From: Ehretia macrophylla
Lineage: Eukaryota; Streptophyta; Magnoliopsida; Boraginales; Ehretiaceae
Direction of reading: 5' to 3'
DNA: 64,000 nucleotides
Assembly: GCA_037974665.1 (NCBI GenBank)
Contig: CM075770.1
Span: 67,529,850-67,593,849 of the forward strand
Part shown: piece by piece, positions 32,132 through 42,730 of the stretch
Layout: each line of letters opens with the position of its first letter
Position numbering within the stretch: the first letter of the stretch is position 1
Program-made: the position numbers and the translations under genes
The notes under the pieces: model-generated
What the model was told of the DNA's origin: nothing
Database searches by the model: none
What the model saw: the letters and a program-made list of their open reading frames with translations, nothing else

Positions 32132-34872
32132 TGTAACACCCCGATCCCTCTCGAGACCAAAAGTTCTATCAATCAATCTAATCACAACCCAATTCCAAAC
32201 CCGGACAAAATTTTTAGGGAAAACGGACGGAGTTTCCCCTGTTTCTAGGCATAAAAGCAAACCTGCAACATCATATAAGTGGACCAGTACAGTATCCAAC
32301 CATTCACAATTCCTCAAGGCCATCCGAGCCTTGGGTTTCAACAAGCAAACACAAGTAAATATACATTTCCAGTTTAAAAGCTAACCTATCTCTTCTCATC
32401 TTTGACAAGTACATTCATGCTTGGCAATTTAAACTATACTAATCTATTGCATAAGATAGACTATCATACCATTCTAATAAACCTAGTTACGTTGATTACA
32501 TTCCTTTTAACACTAAATACATACATTACATGAATATATACATCGTTGCATCTTTGACAACTCAAGCCACATATCACGCAAGGCAACACTTCAAACACGA
32601 TCTTTCACATAACCACGAACTTTCCAGCTAACATGGCATTTCTTGAAATGTGGTGGTGAGAAGTAAGTATACACAACATGTATACTCAGTGAGGGCGAGA
32701 CAGATATCGAGGTGGCGAGAAAGAAAGTCGTGCATGCAAATAAGGTAGTTAAGCAATATAACTGACAAGTAAGCAATCAATATAAACAATCAATACAATA
32801 AATAATTAATAAAAGCATTAACACAACCATTCAAAGCTATACCACACTCTGAAGGCTATGGTTCACTCATACGAGCAATGTACCATGCGATTCGATTCTA
32901 TGAGCATTACATCAATCTCGAGCTTGATGTTGACAAAGATGACAATAAGCGCGCAACCACCTTATAACATCCACTGGGTGTACTCTGGATGTACCCTGAC
33001 ATATCTACAACCCAAATCTCCCAGGGCGGCACCCCTAGCGAGAATGGGAATAGGACACGAAGCTAGAGCAACCAACCCTGGTAGCCCGAGACTGCCTAGA
33101 GAGGCCCATCACTCACGCGCCTGACACTATGCAATGTAATACGAGATACAAGCAATAAACGAGCAATAGCACAAAAGTGCATATTAGTGGCGATAAACGA
33201 GATATCAAGCATTTACAATCAACATTAGCATTCAATTAACTTTTCAAGCATGATTATCATTAACTTCAACAAGAACATCAACTAAACACGTAATAGCAGT
33301 TCAAATACGAAAACGTCAAATATCACTATTCAATCCCTAACATCCAAAGGCAATTATGAGCAAACGAGCTACAGGATTAGGAAACCGATTTCATTACATT
33401 CACTTAGGTACTACAAGGCACGTTTCTATATCACGAAACCTCACTTTCCCAACCGAAGCCCAAAAGTCCAGCTACTGCATTTGAACTACAGCTATATTAA
33501 CCGGTCACCCAATCAACGCCACAACAGTGCCAAAAGTACTTCCATGCCCTCAATTGCAAAACCCCCAACTCAATTCGAGCACGGTCAACACTTGGTCAAA
33601 CGGCCCCTTTACGTTTCTTTGTCTAATTTTCAATTTTAACAAAGGCTGGTCCGTTTTTATTGCACATTTTATCTTTCTATCATCAATGGCACCTATCCAA
33701 ATCAAGAAATCGCAATTTGGATAAAAAATCCAAAAATCTAGGGTTTTACTATTTAGTTTTACTATTCACATTCGTCCCTAATTTCAATTTGCGTTTCTAG
33801 CCGTAAAAATCGCTAAATAACTAACAAGCAATGCTCTACGAACCCTAAGGAAGTTATTTCAAGCAATAACAGGCATTATAACGCAATAAATATCAAATAT
33901 AAGAAATTTAATCAAAAATCAAATTCAAATATAAATGCACAAAAACGTGAAAACTCTCACAGAGATTGAAGAGGAAGCCTTGCGATGACCCTAGCCACGA
34001 TCCCCAAGCAATTCCATGCGAAATTGTTGCTTAAAATTGAAAATCAATTTTTTTTTCTTTCCCCATGGAGTTTCGGCCATGGGAGCTTTTTTTTGCCTTG
34101 TTTTATTTTTTATTCTTTTCTTTTGTTTTATAAAAGATGACACTTTGGGGCAAAATGGTCAAAGGCAAAAAGTTTGGTCAAAATAAAGTTAAAAATGGTC
34201 AAATAAGCTTATTTCATGCATTTTAAGGCTAAAACAACTAATACAATTATAATTCTAGTCAACAACAACTAAAACACTAAAACTAAAACACTAAATACTA
34301 GTTTTCACTATTTGCTGAGGACTAGAAATCATTTTCTATCTATCGCTCTCGAAATGCAATGCACAAAATGACGAAGAATGAATAACACCTAAATATTATT
34401 GAATATAAGAAAAATATAATTTTTGAAAAGTAACATAGTTCAAAATTCACTCCGGGCTCGGAGCTACTTTTTCATTTAATTGAAATCTGAGTAATTTAAT
34501 GCAAGAAAATAAAACCAAGTAACATAAATATGAAAAATAGTTGATACTCCGTTAAAATAATTAACTCAAGTATTATTTAATTACTTCTAAAATAAATATA
34601 AAAATAATGCTAGAAATGAATGTTTAACTAAAAATAAACACGAAATTCAATGCTAACATTTAAGATGACACTTAATTAAATACAAGAAAGTAAATCCAAT
34701 TTCTATAAATAATAAAAATAGGCAATAATATTTTAAATTGATCAATATAAAAATTATTTGAATGCTATTAAAAGAAATATCAAAATAGTGCAAAATGGAT
34801 GATTAACTAATTAAACACTTAATTAAATGCAGTCAAATGCCATTAAATGCATGCCGGGTTTGGGTTATCACA
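32132..34872 (-). mobile_element. 3' LTR of non-autonomous element D (L4 family)
   Basis: On the minus strand it runs from TGTGATAACCCAAACCCGG (plus end 34872) to ATCGGGGTGTTACA (plus 32132), 2741 bp. A purine-rich tract, AAGGTGGAAGGA, lies just inside at 34873-34884, so this is the 3' LTR. It is the same family as the two LTRs of L4, and the TGAG..CTCA hairpin is present with one stem mutation (32664-32688). Confidence 0.9.
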
Positions 34873-35512
34873 TCCTTCCACCTTAAAACAATTGCGTCCT
34901 TGCAATTCTTCTTCCAATAGGACTCAGCATCATCTGAAATCCAACTCTGACTACTCTTCATTGGTTGTTGAGCAAGACACTGAATAAGATACTCATAGGA
35001 AAACCCAAATAGAAATCCCAACCAAGAATGCCGAGAAAATACCAACTAATGACTGAAGCAGAGATACTGTAGATGTCACTAATACCGCACAATAACGACA
35101 AGAAGAACACCCCACACACAAATCTACAATAGAAGTTCAACTATAACCGCTCAAGAACTCCCTATCAAGAAACCAAATAAAGACTCAACTGAAGATTCCA
35201 TCCAGAGGCCCAATGAAATACCCCACTTGTCATGAATTTCATAGAAGAATTTCCCTGTTAGGAGTGCTGAGGAAAGTATTAAGAAAACCCAATCAAATAT
35301 ACTTCAAGAGTCCCAGAGAAGTCTTCCAAATAATAACCCCATAGGATAACCAATTAGATCCTGGGTACTGCTATCAAATGCTGAGAAGAATGTCAACAAA
35401 AATAGCAAAGAAAATATAATGTGCCCAATAAGAAAATCAAGTTGAATAACAAATATAGTTTCCCAGCTAGACGAAAAACCTAAGTGAAAATACCGAGCTG
35501 GTGCACAATATA
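34873..35512 (-). mobile_element. Internal remnant of element D
   Basis: On the minus strand this aligns with the last ~600 bases of the L4 interior, including SYWKKNC-DAIVL just before the PPT (L4 56280-56320). There is no gag or pol. It is rich in TATTGGG, ATTCTT and TTTGG words, giving hydrophobic frames of 60-73 codons that are not the same in D and L4. It is cut at 35512 by the L2 LTR, so the 5' half of D is missing. Confidence 0.8.
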
Positions 35513-36882
35513 TGTGAAACCCCACTTATCTGCTTTAACTTGATTTACGTGCTTTGTCTCGTTTTGTGTGCATATGACCTGTTTATGTACTTTAGGGCCT
35601 AGAATGTTATACTTTTGATATCAATACTCCTAGAACATGGTAAATGTGCATTCATGAAATTTTCATCAAAAACGAAGTCAGAAATTTTATCGTCGATTTT
35701 TAGTGAATAGTGTTTTTGAAACACGTCCGCTAAAATTTTGAAACTAGTCTTTTAAACCCTTCTAGACCTAGTCCATGGACTTTAATAGACCTGTGTTTGA
35801 TGAAAACAGTTTTAAAATCGGCTTAGGAATTTATTAGGATTTTTACACCGACTTTTGCGAGAATCGAGTTTTAAGCCGACTCGGGTGAAATTGTTTGATT
35901 GTAAAACTTCTTGTCACCTAAAAATAATCTACTTGAGCTATTTTGGGTGTTGAATAAATGTTTTGAACTTTGGTGATCAAGAAAATGCATTTAAAGTCAA
36001 GAAAACACAAAAATACTAATTTAAACTAACTTTGACTTTATTTAATTGTTGACCAAATAAGCTTATATCACCAACACACACTCACAAAGCACAAAAACAC
36101 CCACTATTACACACACCTTTCCGTGAGGAAGAGGAGAGAAAAAGAGAAAGAGTTTTGAAGGTTTTCAAAGCAAAAATTCAAAGAAAAACCTAGTTTTTGT
36201 CCGTAGAACTTCGTGCTGACTTGGATTCCGCTTTTTGGGCACGCATTCCTAGGCATATATCGCATCAAAGGTGAGAGAAAAATTTTGGATCTCAAAACTC
36301 AACTTTTGTGTTTTTGCGTAGAATTCAAAATCGAACCGTTAGAATTATAATCTGATGTTATATTATTGCTCCTTGCATGCTAGGGATCATTTAGCTATAA
36401 TACTACGAGTTTTTATCGGTTGTAGCATAATTTTTATTTTTCGGGTATTTAAATTTGATTAAATTGTTCAATGTTGATTTAATTGAGTTGTGTTGATCGG
36501 AATCGATTACCATCGATTTCTAAATGTTTGATAATTACGTGGTAGCTCCGTTGTAATGCCGAATTTTCGATTATGATGTTTGGGTTAAAATCCGGAAAAT
36601 TCAGCCTTGACACCTTAGGGTTTTAGGGTTATCGGGCATGATTTGGAGGTGTTATGGTGGTTTTCCGAGGGGGCTAAGCTAGTTGGTTAAATGGTTGGGT
36701 GTTTGAAACTGATTTGGAGTTGTTTGGATTAGTAGAATGTAAGATATGATTAATTGAAGTTTAGGTTGTCTTTCTTTAAAATGTTAGATTGAGCCTTAGT
36801 TGATTGGGTGTGGGTTGAGTGATTGAATTGTGAGTTGTTGATGGGTAAATTAGAGTTTGATTGTGTGTTTAATGCATGTTCG

Positions 36883-36909
36883 GTTAGATGGCCTACTTTG
36901 TCATCTAAC
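36883..36909 (+). other. CTACTTT hairpin in L2 LTR
   Basis: A perfect 8-bp stem GTTAGATG / CATCTAAC around GCCTACTTTGT. The loop core is shared with hairpins in LTR B, E and L3, but the stem sequence is entirely different, so pairing rather than sequence is kept. Confidence 0.75.
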
Positions 36910-37335
36910 TTAGTTATTTGTTGTCTAATTGATTATTGATGCTAGTATTGATGAGTAGATGATTATTGATTGATGATTGATTGATTATTGATGATTGTTA
37001 TGGAGTCTTGGTATGTGTGTGCCACCTCTCGGGTAGCGTTGGGCTGTCGGGTTGAAAACGGCATGACTGCCAGAGACTACCCCCAGCTCGCATGACGGAG
37101 GTGTCATGGAGGGAGGGGCTAGTGAGGTACCTCGGGTGTGTGAGTAATGGGGAGTTACAAGAAGAATGGTTGAGATCGTGATGGTGTTTGGAGCTACACC
37201 AACTAGAGTATCCTTTATTGAATGGTTATATAGTTATGTGATAATAGTATTATTTATGTTATTGTGTGTTTACTGACTCAAATGATTATTCCAAGGAGTT
37301 TAGTAGACCTTGCTCGAGATCTATCGGATCCTCAC

Positions 37336-37483
37336 TGAGCTTATTTTATATAAGCTCACTCTCTATTATTGCATGCTTACAGGTGTACTTTCGCAAGATT
37401 ACGGGTACGTGCCTCCTGAAGAGGAGACTGTGGAAAACGTGCCTTATGTGGATGAGTCCTATGTTCCAGAGTCTTATCCATGA
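37336..37483 (+). other. Hairpin plus acidic mini-exon in L2 LTR
   Basis: A 9-bp perfect hairpin TGAGCTTAT / ATAAGCTCA (37336-37358) is followed by GCTTACAG (37375-37382). In the common phase the frame from 37383 reads VLSQDYGYVPPEEETVENV and then PYVDESYVPESYP, stopping at 37481-37483. The sister LTR fragment at 31430-32131 keeps DYGYVP and VDESYV. Confidence 0.55.
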
Positions 37484-37895
37484 TGTCATACATGTTTTAT
37501 TATCTTGTAAATTAACTTAGTAGACTTTTATCGGCTTTGTAGTTTATAATGTATAAGATGTTGATAAGTTAATGAATTAGTTGATTTTGTCTTAGTAGCC
37601 TTTCTTTTGTTTATGATTAGGTTGCTAGATTGGCTCAATATGTTTTTGTATTGTATATTAAGGATTATGTATTATGTTGGAACGGAGGCGTATAACGAGG
37701 AAGGATTATTGTATAATATAGTTATGATGTATGTTGTATTTGATGAGGAGTTACTTGTTGTATGGTTGTGGAGTTAATGTATGTTGTTCTATTGAGGTTG
37801 GTTTACGACCTCGGTATCCTATTTACTGTCGTTATACTGCCGAAATTCCGTTGCGTCCTGACTGATTATAGGAGGGGTCGAGTTGGGGCGTGACA

Positions 37896-38186
37896 GTGGT
37901 TGCGCAACCATAGTGTCAGGGGCGGATGTGTTGAATATCGGTTGGGCGGCAGAGGGCTTAGGAAACCGATTTCATTGCATTCACTTAGGCACTACAAGGC
38001 ACGTTTTATATCACGAAGCTTCACTTTTTCACCCGAGACCTGAAAGTCCAACTACTGCGCTTGAACTACAGCTATGTTAACCGGTCACTCAATCAATGCC
38101 ACAACAACGCCAAAAGTGCTTCCATGCCCTCAATAGCAAAACCTCCAAGTCAATTCGAGCACGGTCAACTCTTGGTCAAACGTTCC
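37896..38186. mobile_element. Mosaic patch of two LTR families
   Basis: 37896-37959 matches the GC-rich module of L3 (reverse of about 40796-40857), starting GTGGTTGCGCAACCATAG. 37960-38186 matches the inside of a D/L4-type LTR in minus orientation (about 33378-33605), starting AGGAAACCGATTTCATT. The joint is abrupt within AGAGGGCTTAGGAAACC. The patch ends at the 5' LTR of E, whose TSD copy would be GTTCC (38182-38186). Confidence 0.8.
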
Positions 38187-39832
38187 TGTAATACCCGAGC
38201 CCAGAATGTGAAAATTTCTTGTTTATTATTTTGGAAATTATATTTCCTTAAGTTCTTTGAGAATTAATTGTTACTTTCCTGCCATCGCAACGTGCATTGC
38301 ATTTAGGGAGCGATAGCTAGAGAACGGTTTCTAGTCCTCAGCAAATAGTGAAACTAGTATTTAGATGACTTAAATTTTATATTTTAATTGTTGCTAGCTA
38401 TAATTAATCTTTCCTTAGTTAAAATGGCTTTAAAATGCACAAAATAAGGTCCTTTGACCAAGTTTTAAGTTGTTTGACCTAGGCCTTTGACCATTTGACC
38501 ACTTAGCACTTAAATAAGCTTTTAACTTAGCAAAATAAAAAAAGAAACCAGCTGAAAACAGAACCTTGTGCTGGCCGAAAATATTGAAGAGAAAAAAAAT
38601 CATTTTCAACTTTCAAAACTTCCAATCTTCGTGAGAGCTTGTGCGGGGTTGCTACCGAGCCATCCAGCATTGTTTTCCTAGCGACTAGGAGTGCCTAAGG
38701 TGAGGGAATCATGTTATTTGCGCATTTAAATGTTTAGTGTATCAACTTTATGATTTTTAGATGTTATCCGTAGATTGTTGTTTAAATCGTTTTGATGCTT
38801 CTAGAATGTTCCTTGGCAATTGTAGAACGTGTATTTATAGCTTTTTAACATTTTCTGTGGTTAAATGTTGAGATTGCAATTAAATTTAGATATTGAATTG
38901 TGTTTTGTAATAGTAAACCCTTGGAATGATGAAGTTGTTCCGTTATGCTGTCAGTTGATGTAGAATTGTGCTAGGTGTGCTAGAATGCCTAAATGCATGG
39001 TTTGTTTGGGTTGCGTAATGGAAAAAACAGGAATTAAGCCTTGTTGAAAGTCGAGGTCGTTTAGGTCGAGTTTAGCATTTTCTCGTTTTGCGTGTTGGCA
39101 TTGTTTCGGGAGGCCATGGAAGCACTTTTGGTGCGATTATGGCGTTGGTTGGGTGTTTGGTTATTATAGTTGTAGTTCAAACGAGAAAGGGGGAAATCGG
39201 GGCTTTGCGCGAGTTCTAGGGTAAAGTAAGGTTTCGGGGTCTTTAGACGTGCCTTATAGTGACCTAGGAGGATTGGCGAAGTCGGTTTCCAGAACTCGTG
39301 GCTCGTTTGGAAATGGTAGCGTTTTGATAGTTGGGGTCGATTTGTGTTTTTGCTTGTTTTCTTGATTTTATGTCTATAGAATGCTTAGGGTTGCTTGAAA
39401 TACTTGTTTGAATTGATTTGGATTGAAATGCTTATCAATTGTTGCTATTGCGTGCGAGAGTAACCTACTTTGTTATTCTCCCACGTGTGGCTTTATCGCT
39501 TGTTTATCGCCTTGTATCGAGTCTTGCATTGCATAGTGTCTCGCGCGTGAGTGATGGGCCTCTCTGGGTAGCCTCGGGTTGCCAGTGTTGGTTGCTCTAG
39601 CTCCGCTGCTATTCCCTCTTCTCGCTTGGGTTGCCTCCCAAGGAGTTTTGGGTCGTAGGTTGATGGATACTTCCGGGGTATTCCAAACTGGTGTTATAAG
39701 GTGGTTTGGGCCGGCGCATCGTCATCGAATTCGTGTTTGAAAGTTGCTCGTGAAAAGAGTATCGTATCCTTTGAATGAGTGTTTGCAGCTTTAGATACTT
39801 GCCCTGCTTTATTGTTGGCTTTGTTGTACCTC
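38187..39832 (+). mobile_element. 5' LTR of gypsy element E, first part
   Basis: It begins TGTAATACCCGAGCC, identical to the start of the 3' LTR at 62964, and is split at 39832 by L3; the rest is 49879-50523. It carries a donor-like site CCTAAGGTGAGGG (about 38695-38707), a CTACTTT hairpin with stem GAGAGTAAC / GTTATTCTC (39456-39480), and a GC module (about 39545-39700). The full LTR without L3 would be about 2286 bp. Confidence 0.92.
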
Positions 39833-40342
39833 TGTCACGCCCCGACCCAACCCCCAAGCTAAAGGTTAAGTCCGGACCCGACACACGGACAGAGTCTCCC
39901 CCGTACCGTGGACATTCTAAAAACCTGTAAACACTTAAACAAAGTCCCAACAATACAATACAAGCTTTTCTTAATTAAACAACAAAGCTATAAGGCCATC
40001 CGAGCCTTATAGTACACAATATCTCCAAAACACACAAGCATGCGATAACTTGTTGTCAGCATAGTCTTATAATCCTGACATTCTAGGAAATCAATAAAAC
40101 AACTTAAAGAATAAAGCATTCGACATTAACCATCCACTCCCAAGCATGCAAGGAAATAAGGCAAGAATAAACGTTATTACAGTTCATAGACTTTCAAACC
40201 TACAACCCAACCAACTAATCTTCAACTTATACAACAAGCATATACATAGCCCTTGGGCCTCAAAATAGTACATAAAGTAATCAGATGAGTCTTCCACATA
40301 GTAGCAAAATCATTAACCACCTCAAGTTATCAGACACAGCAA

Positions 40343-40456
40343 CTAAGGTAAAGGCTCGATCTGAACTTCTTCTTCCTCAACTAATTCAATCAGCTGGGGA
40401 TCACCCTCAGCGTCTCCTAAAACAGATATCGAGGTATGAGAAACCACTGTTGCCCA
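40343..40456 (-). other. Hairpin plus acidic mini-exon in L3 3' LTR
   Basis: On the minus strand TGGGCAAC / GTTTCTCA (40456-40437) has one stem mutation compared with the 5' LTR copy. After GTTTTAG the frame from 40416 reads GDAEGDPQLIELVEEEEVQ and then IEPLP, stopping at 40345-40343. Its ending is clearly similar to that of E at the protein level while the codons differ. Confidence 0.55.
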
Positions 40457-40905
40457 GTGAGGGATATAGTCCCGGGGCGTGCAATGCAACATATAATACA
40501 ATTTATACAACAATAACACTTAGACAATTAAAGAAACAACGATAACTTAAATAACCACACTTTAAAAGGATACGTTTCAACAATCCCCTATACACCAATC
40601 TTCACTGGTCTTCAATCACGATCCACGAACCACGAGCACGATCACGATAAGCCGGCATAATCCCCAAACACTGCAGTGGGTGTACTCCGGATGTACCCCG
40701 AATTCCTACGACCCAACATCCCCTGGCAATCTCCGGACCAGGCAAATAAGGGAATAGGGTACGGAGTTTGAATATCCACCGGCAAGCCCTCTGCCGCCCA
40801 GCCGATATTCAACACATCCGCCCCTGACACTATGGTTGCGCAACCACTATGCAATGCACTCAACGATGGCAAGTTAATAGCAATAATATAAGCATTAACA
40901 CATAT

Positions 40906-40931
40906 GAGGATCAACAAAGTAGGTTAACCTC
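40906..40931 (-). other. CTACTTT hairpin in L3 3' LTR
   Basis: On the minus strand GAGGTTAAC-CTACTTT-GTTGATCCTC. The 5' LTR copy (48455-48480) has GAGGTCAAC in the left arm. The loop is unchanged. Confidence 0.65.
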
Positions 40932-42328
40932 GATACAATTAGGATAGAAGCAAATATAGAAGTTAATAAGCAGTTTACAAATGAACTTATACCAAATAAG
41001 CATAGAATCATTCCAAAAGCTCCAAATCAATTTAAAATCACATATAAACACTCAAGAAGTCCTGACATGGGTTTAGAAGTGTGAGACAACTTAAATTGTA
41101 CTTAAACCCCTTTGTTTTTCGAACTATTTCTCTTCTAAACCAAAGTTAATGATTTCATTTTCAAAGGAAACTCTCCCAACCTTCTAACTAACCCCCAAGG
41201 TACCCTCTCAACCCTCTAACTCATTCAAATGCACGCGTTTACCCCGAAAGCCCCAATTTCCCTCTTTTGGCTTAAAACCATACCTACATTGTCCGGGCTT
41301 CAAACAAGGGATATCAAGGCATCTATAGCACCTAGGTAGCCTAAGGATACTAGAATTGAAGCCCGAATCCACCCGGATTCGCATTAACCCCGAAAGCCCC
41401 AACTTAAAGTCGGCTATTTTCCATTTTTAGGCAATTTAAGGCAATGCAAGTGCACGGGGCTATTAGGCTATCTTCACTAACACCTAAGGCATCTATTAGA
41501 AGCATTAAATCAAGCTAATTCGAGCAATTACACAAAACCCTAGAAAAAAATGTCACTATTCACCCTAAAAATTAAACTAACGATTCTAACCGTTTAAAAA
41601 GCGAAACAACGGCTCAAATGTGTTCTCTAGCATTCATATAGATGGTATATTAGCATAGATAACATTTACAATGGCATTTAATCATATTTTCAACAATTCA
41701 AGAAATGAGCAACTATTTAAAAATGCAAAAACAAGCCATGAAATCCCTCACCACTACGCGTAGGAGCACCTAGGGACCTTGCAAACACCCTACACTAGTT
41801 GCTCAAGGCTTGGAGAGGCTTGGATTGGAGGCTTGGTGAGCAAAATCTCTCCCTTTTTCACCCTTGGAGCTGTCGGGTTCCTGCTACTGTTTTTCAGCTT
41901 TTTATATATATATATTTTTTTTTGCCTTTTTGTGAGCTTAGGTGATATATAGAAGGGTTAAGTTATGGTGGGGTCATTTGGGTGCTTAAATGATCTAATA
42001 AAATGTGCGTAGTAAGCTTTAAAACGAGCTTAGATAGTAAAATATATGCTAGCTAATTAATTACCTAAGTTAGTTACGTAACACTATTCATTCAACTACT
42101 AAAGTCATTTTCTAAACGAGCCTTCCTAACGCCTTAAGCTCAAATGCACATTTTTCCCACTACTTTTACAATTAATATGATTTAATAAAAATGCTAATTA
42201 ACTAATAGAAAGCAGTTTAAAAATGGAGTGAATAGTAGTCACAAAGTCAGTTAATAAGGCATAGAAGTAAATGCGCAAACAAGGGATGCAACAGTAATTA
42301 AATGCATGGCTAAAACTCGGGCGTCACA

Positions 42329-42341
42329 TCCTCTCCCCCTT
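42329..42341 (-). other. Polypurine tract of L3
   Basis: The minus strand reads AAGGGGGAGAGGA immediately before the 3' LTR TG. It is almost identical to that of E (62952-62963). Confidence 0.9.
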
Positions 42342-42730
42342 AAACTAATTGCATCCACGCAATTCTTACATGATTCGGCGAATAACTCCGGATACCGTTC
42401 CCGCATCTGATCCTCTCTTTCCCATGTCGCATCCTCAACTCCGTGATGATCCCACAGAACTTTAACCATCGGAATGCTTTTAGTCCTCAGCTCCTGAACT
42501 TTCTGATTAACAATTCGAAGAGGTTTCTCTGTGTAGGTCAAAGTTTCACTGATCTCTAGTGGTTCCGGCTCAAGTATGTGAGAGGGATCTGGCTGATACT
42601 TCCGAAGCATGGAAACATGAAATACGTCATGAATTCTGCCCAGACTGGGAGGTAAAGCCAAACGGTAAGCCAAATCACCAACAGTTTCAGTTATCTCAAA
42701 TGGTCCCACATATCGAAGACTGAGTTTACC
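42342..42730 (-). pseudogene. L3 integrase C-terminus and chromodomain-like tail
   Basis: Follows a TGA at 42730-42728 that separates it from the main pol frame. The protein reads [19 protein letters not shown], then [12 protein letters not shown], the integrase C-terminal (GPY/F) region. It then reads [25 protein letters not shown], a chromodomain-like module of Tekay chromoviruses. Chromodomains are thought to direct integration to particular chromatin. The frame runs on through the PPT into the LTR, so the natural end is unclear. Confidence 0.85.

Larger units (their letters stand above)
35513..37895 (+). mobile_element. L2 LTR, solo, without matching TSD
   Basis: It runs from TGTGAAACCCCAC to GTTGGGGCGTGACA, 2383 bp. 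Flanks are ATATA (35508-35512) and GTGGT (37896-37900), which do not match, and neither a PPT nor a PBS adjoins it. It therefore probably arose by recombination between different insertions. Internal landmarks are a donor-like AAAG|GTGAGAG (about 36266-36276), a CTACTTT hairpin with an 8-bp stem (36883-36909), a GC module (about 37025-37120), and a hairpin plus acidic frame (37336-37483). Confidence 0.85.
39833..42328 (-). mobile_element. 3' LTR of L3
   Basis: On the minus strand it starts TGTGACGCCCGAG (plus end 42328) and ends GGGTCGGGGCGTGACA (plus 39833). The internal order matches other families: donor-like GTGGTGAGGG (about 41743-41757), a CTACTTT hairpin (40906-40931), a GC module (about 40670-40860), and a terminal hairpin plus acidic frame (40343-40456). 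A tract reading as TA repeats here (about 41887-41907) is TTTTA repeats in the 5' LTR. Confidence 0.95.
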
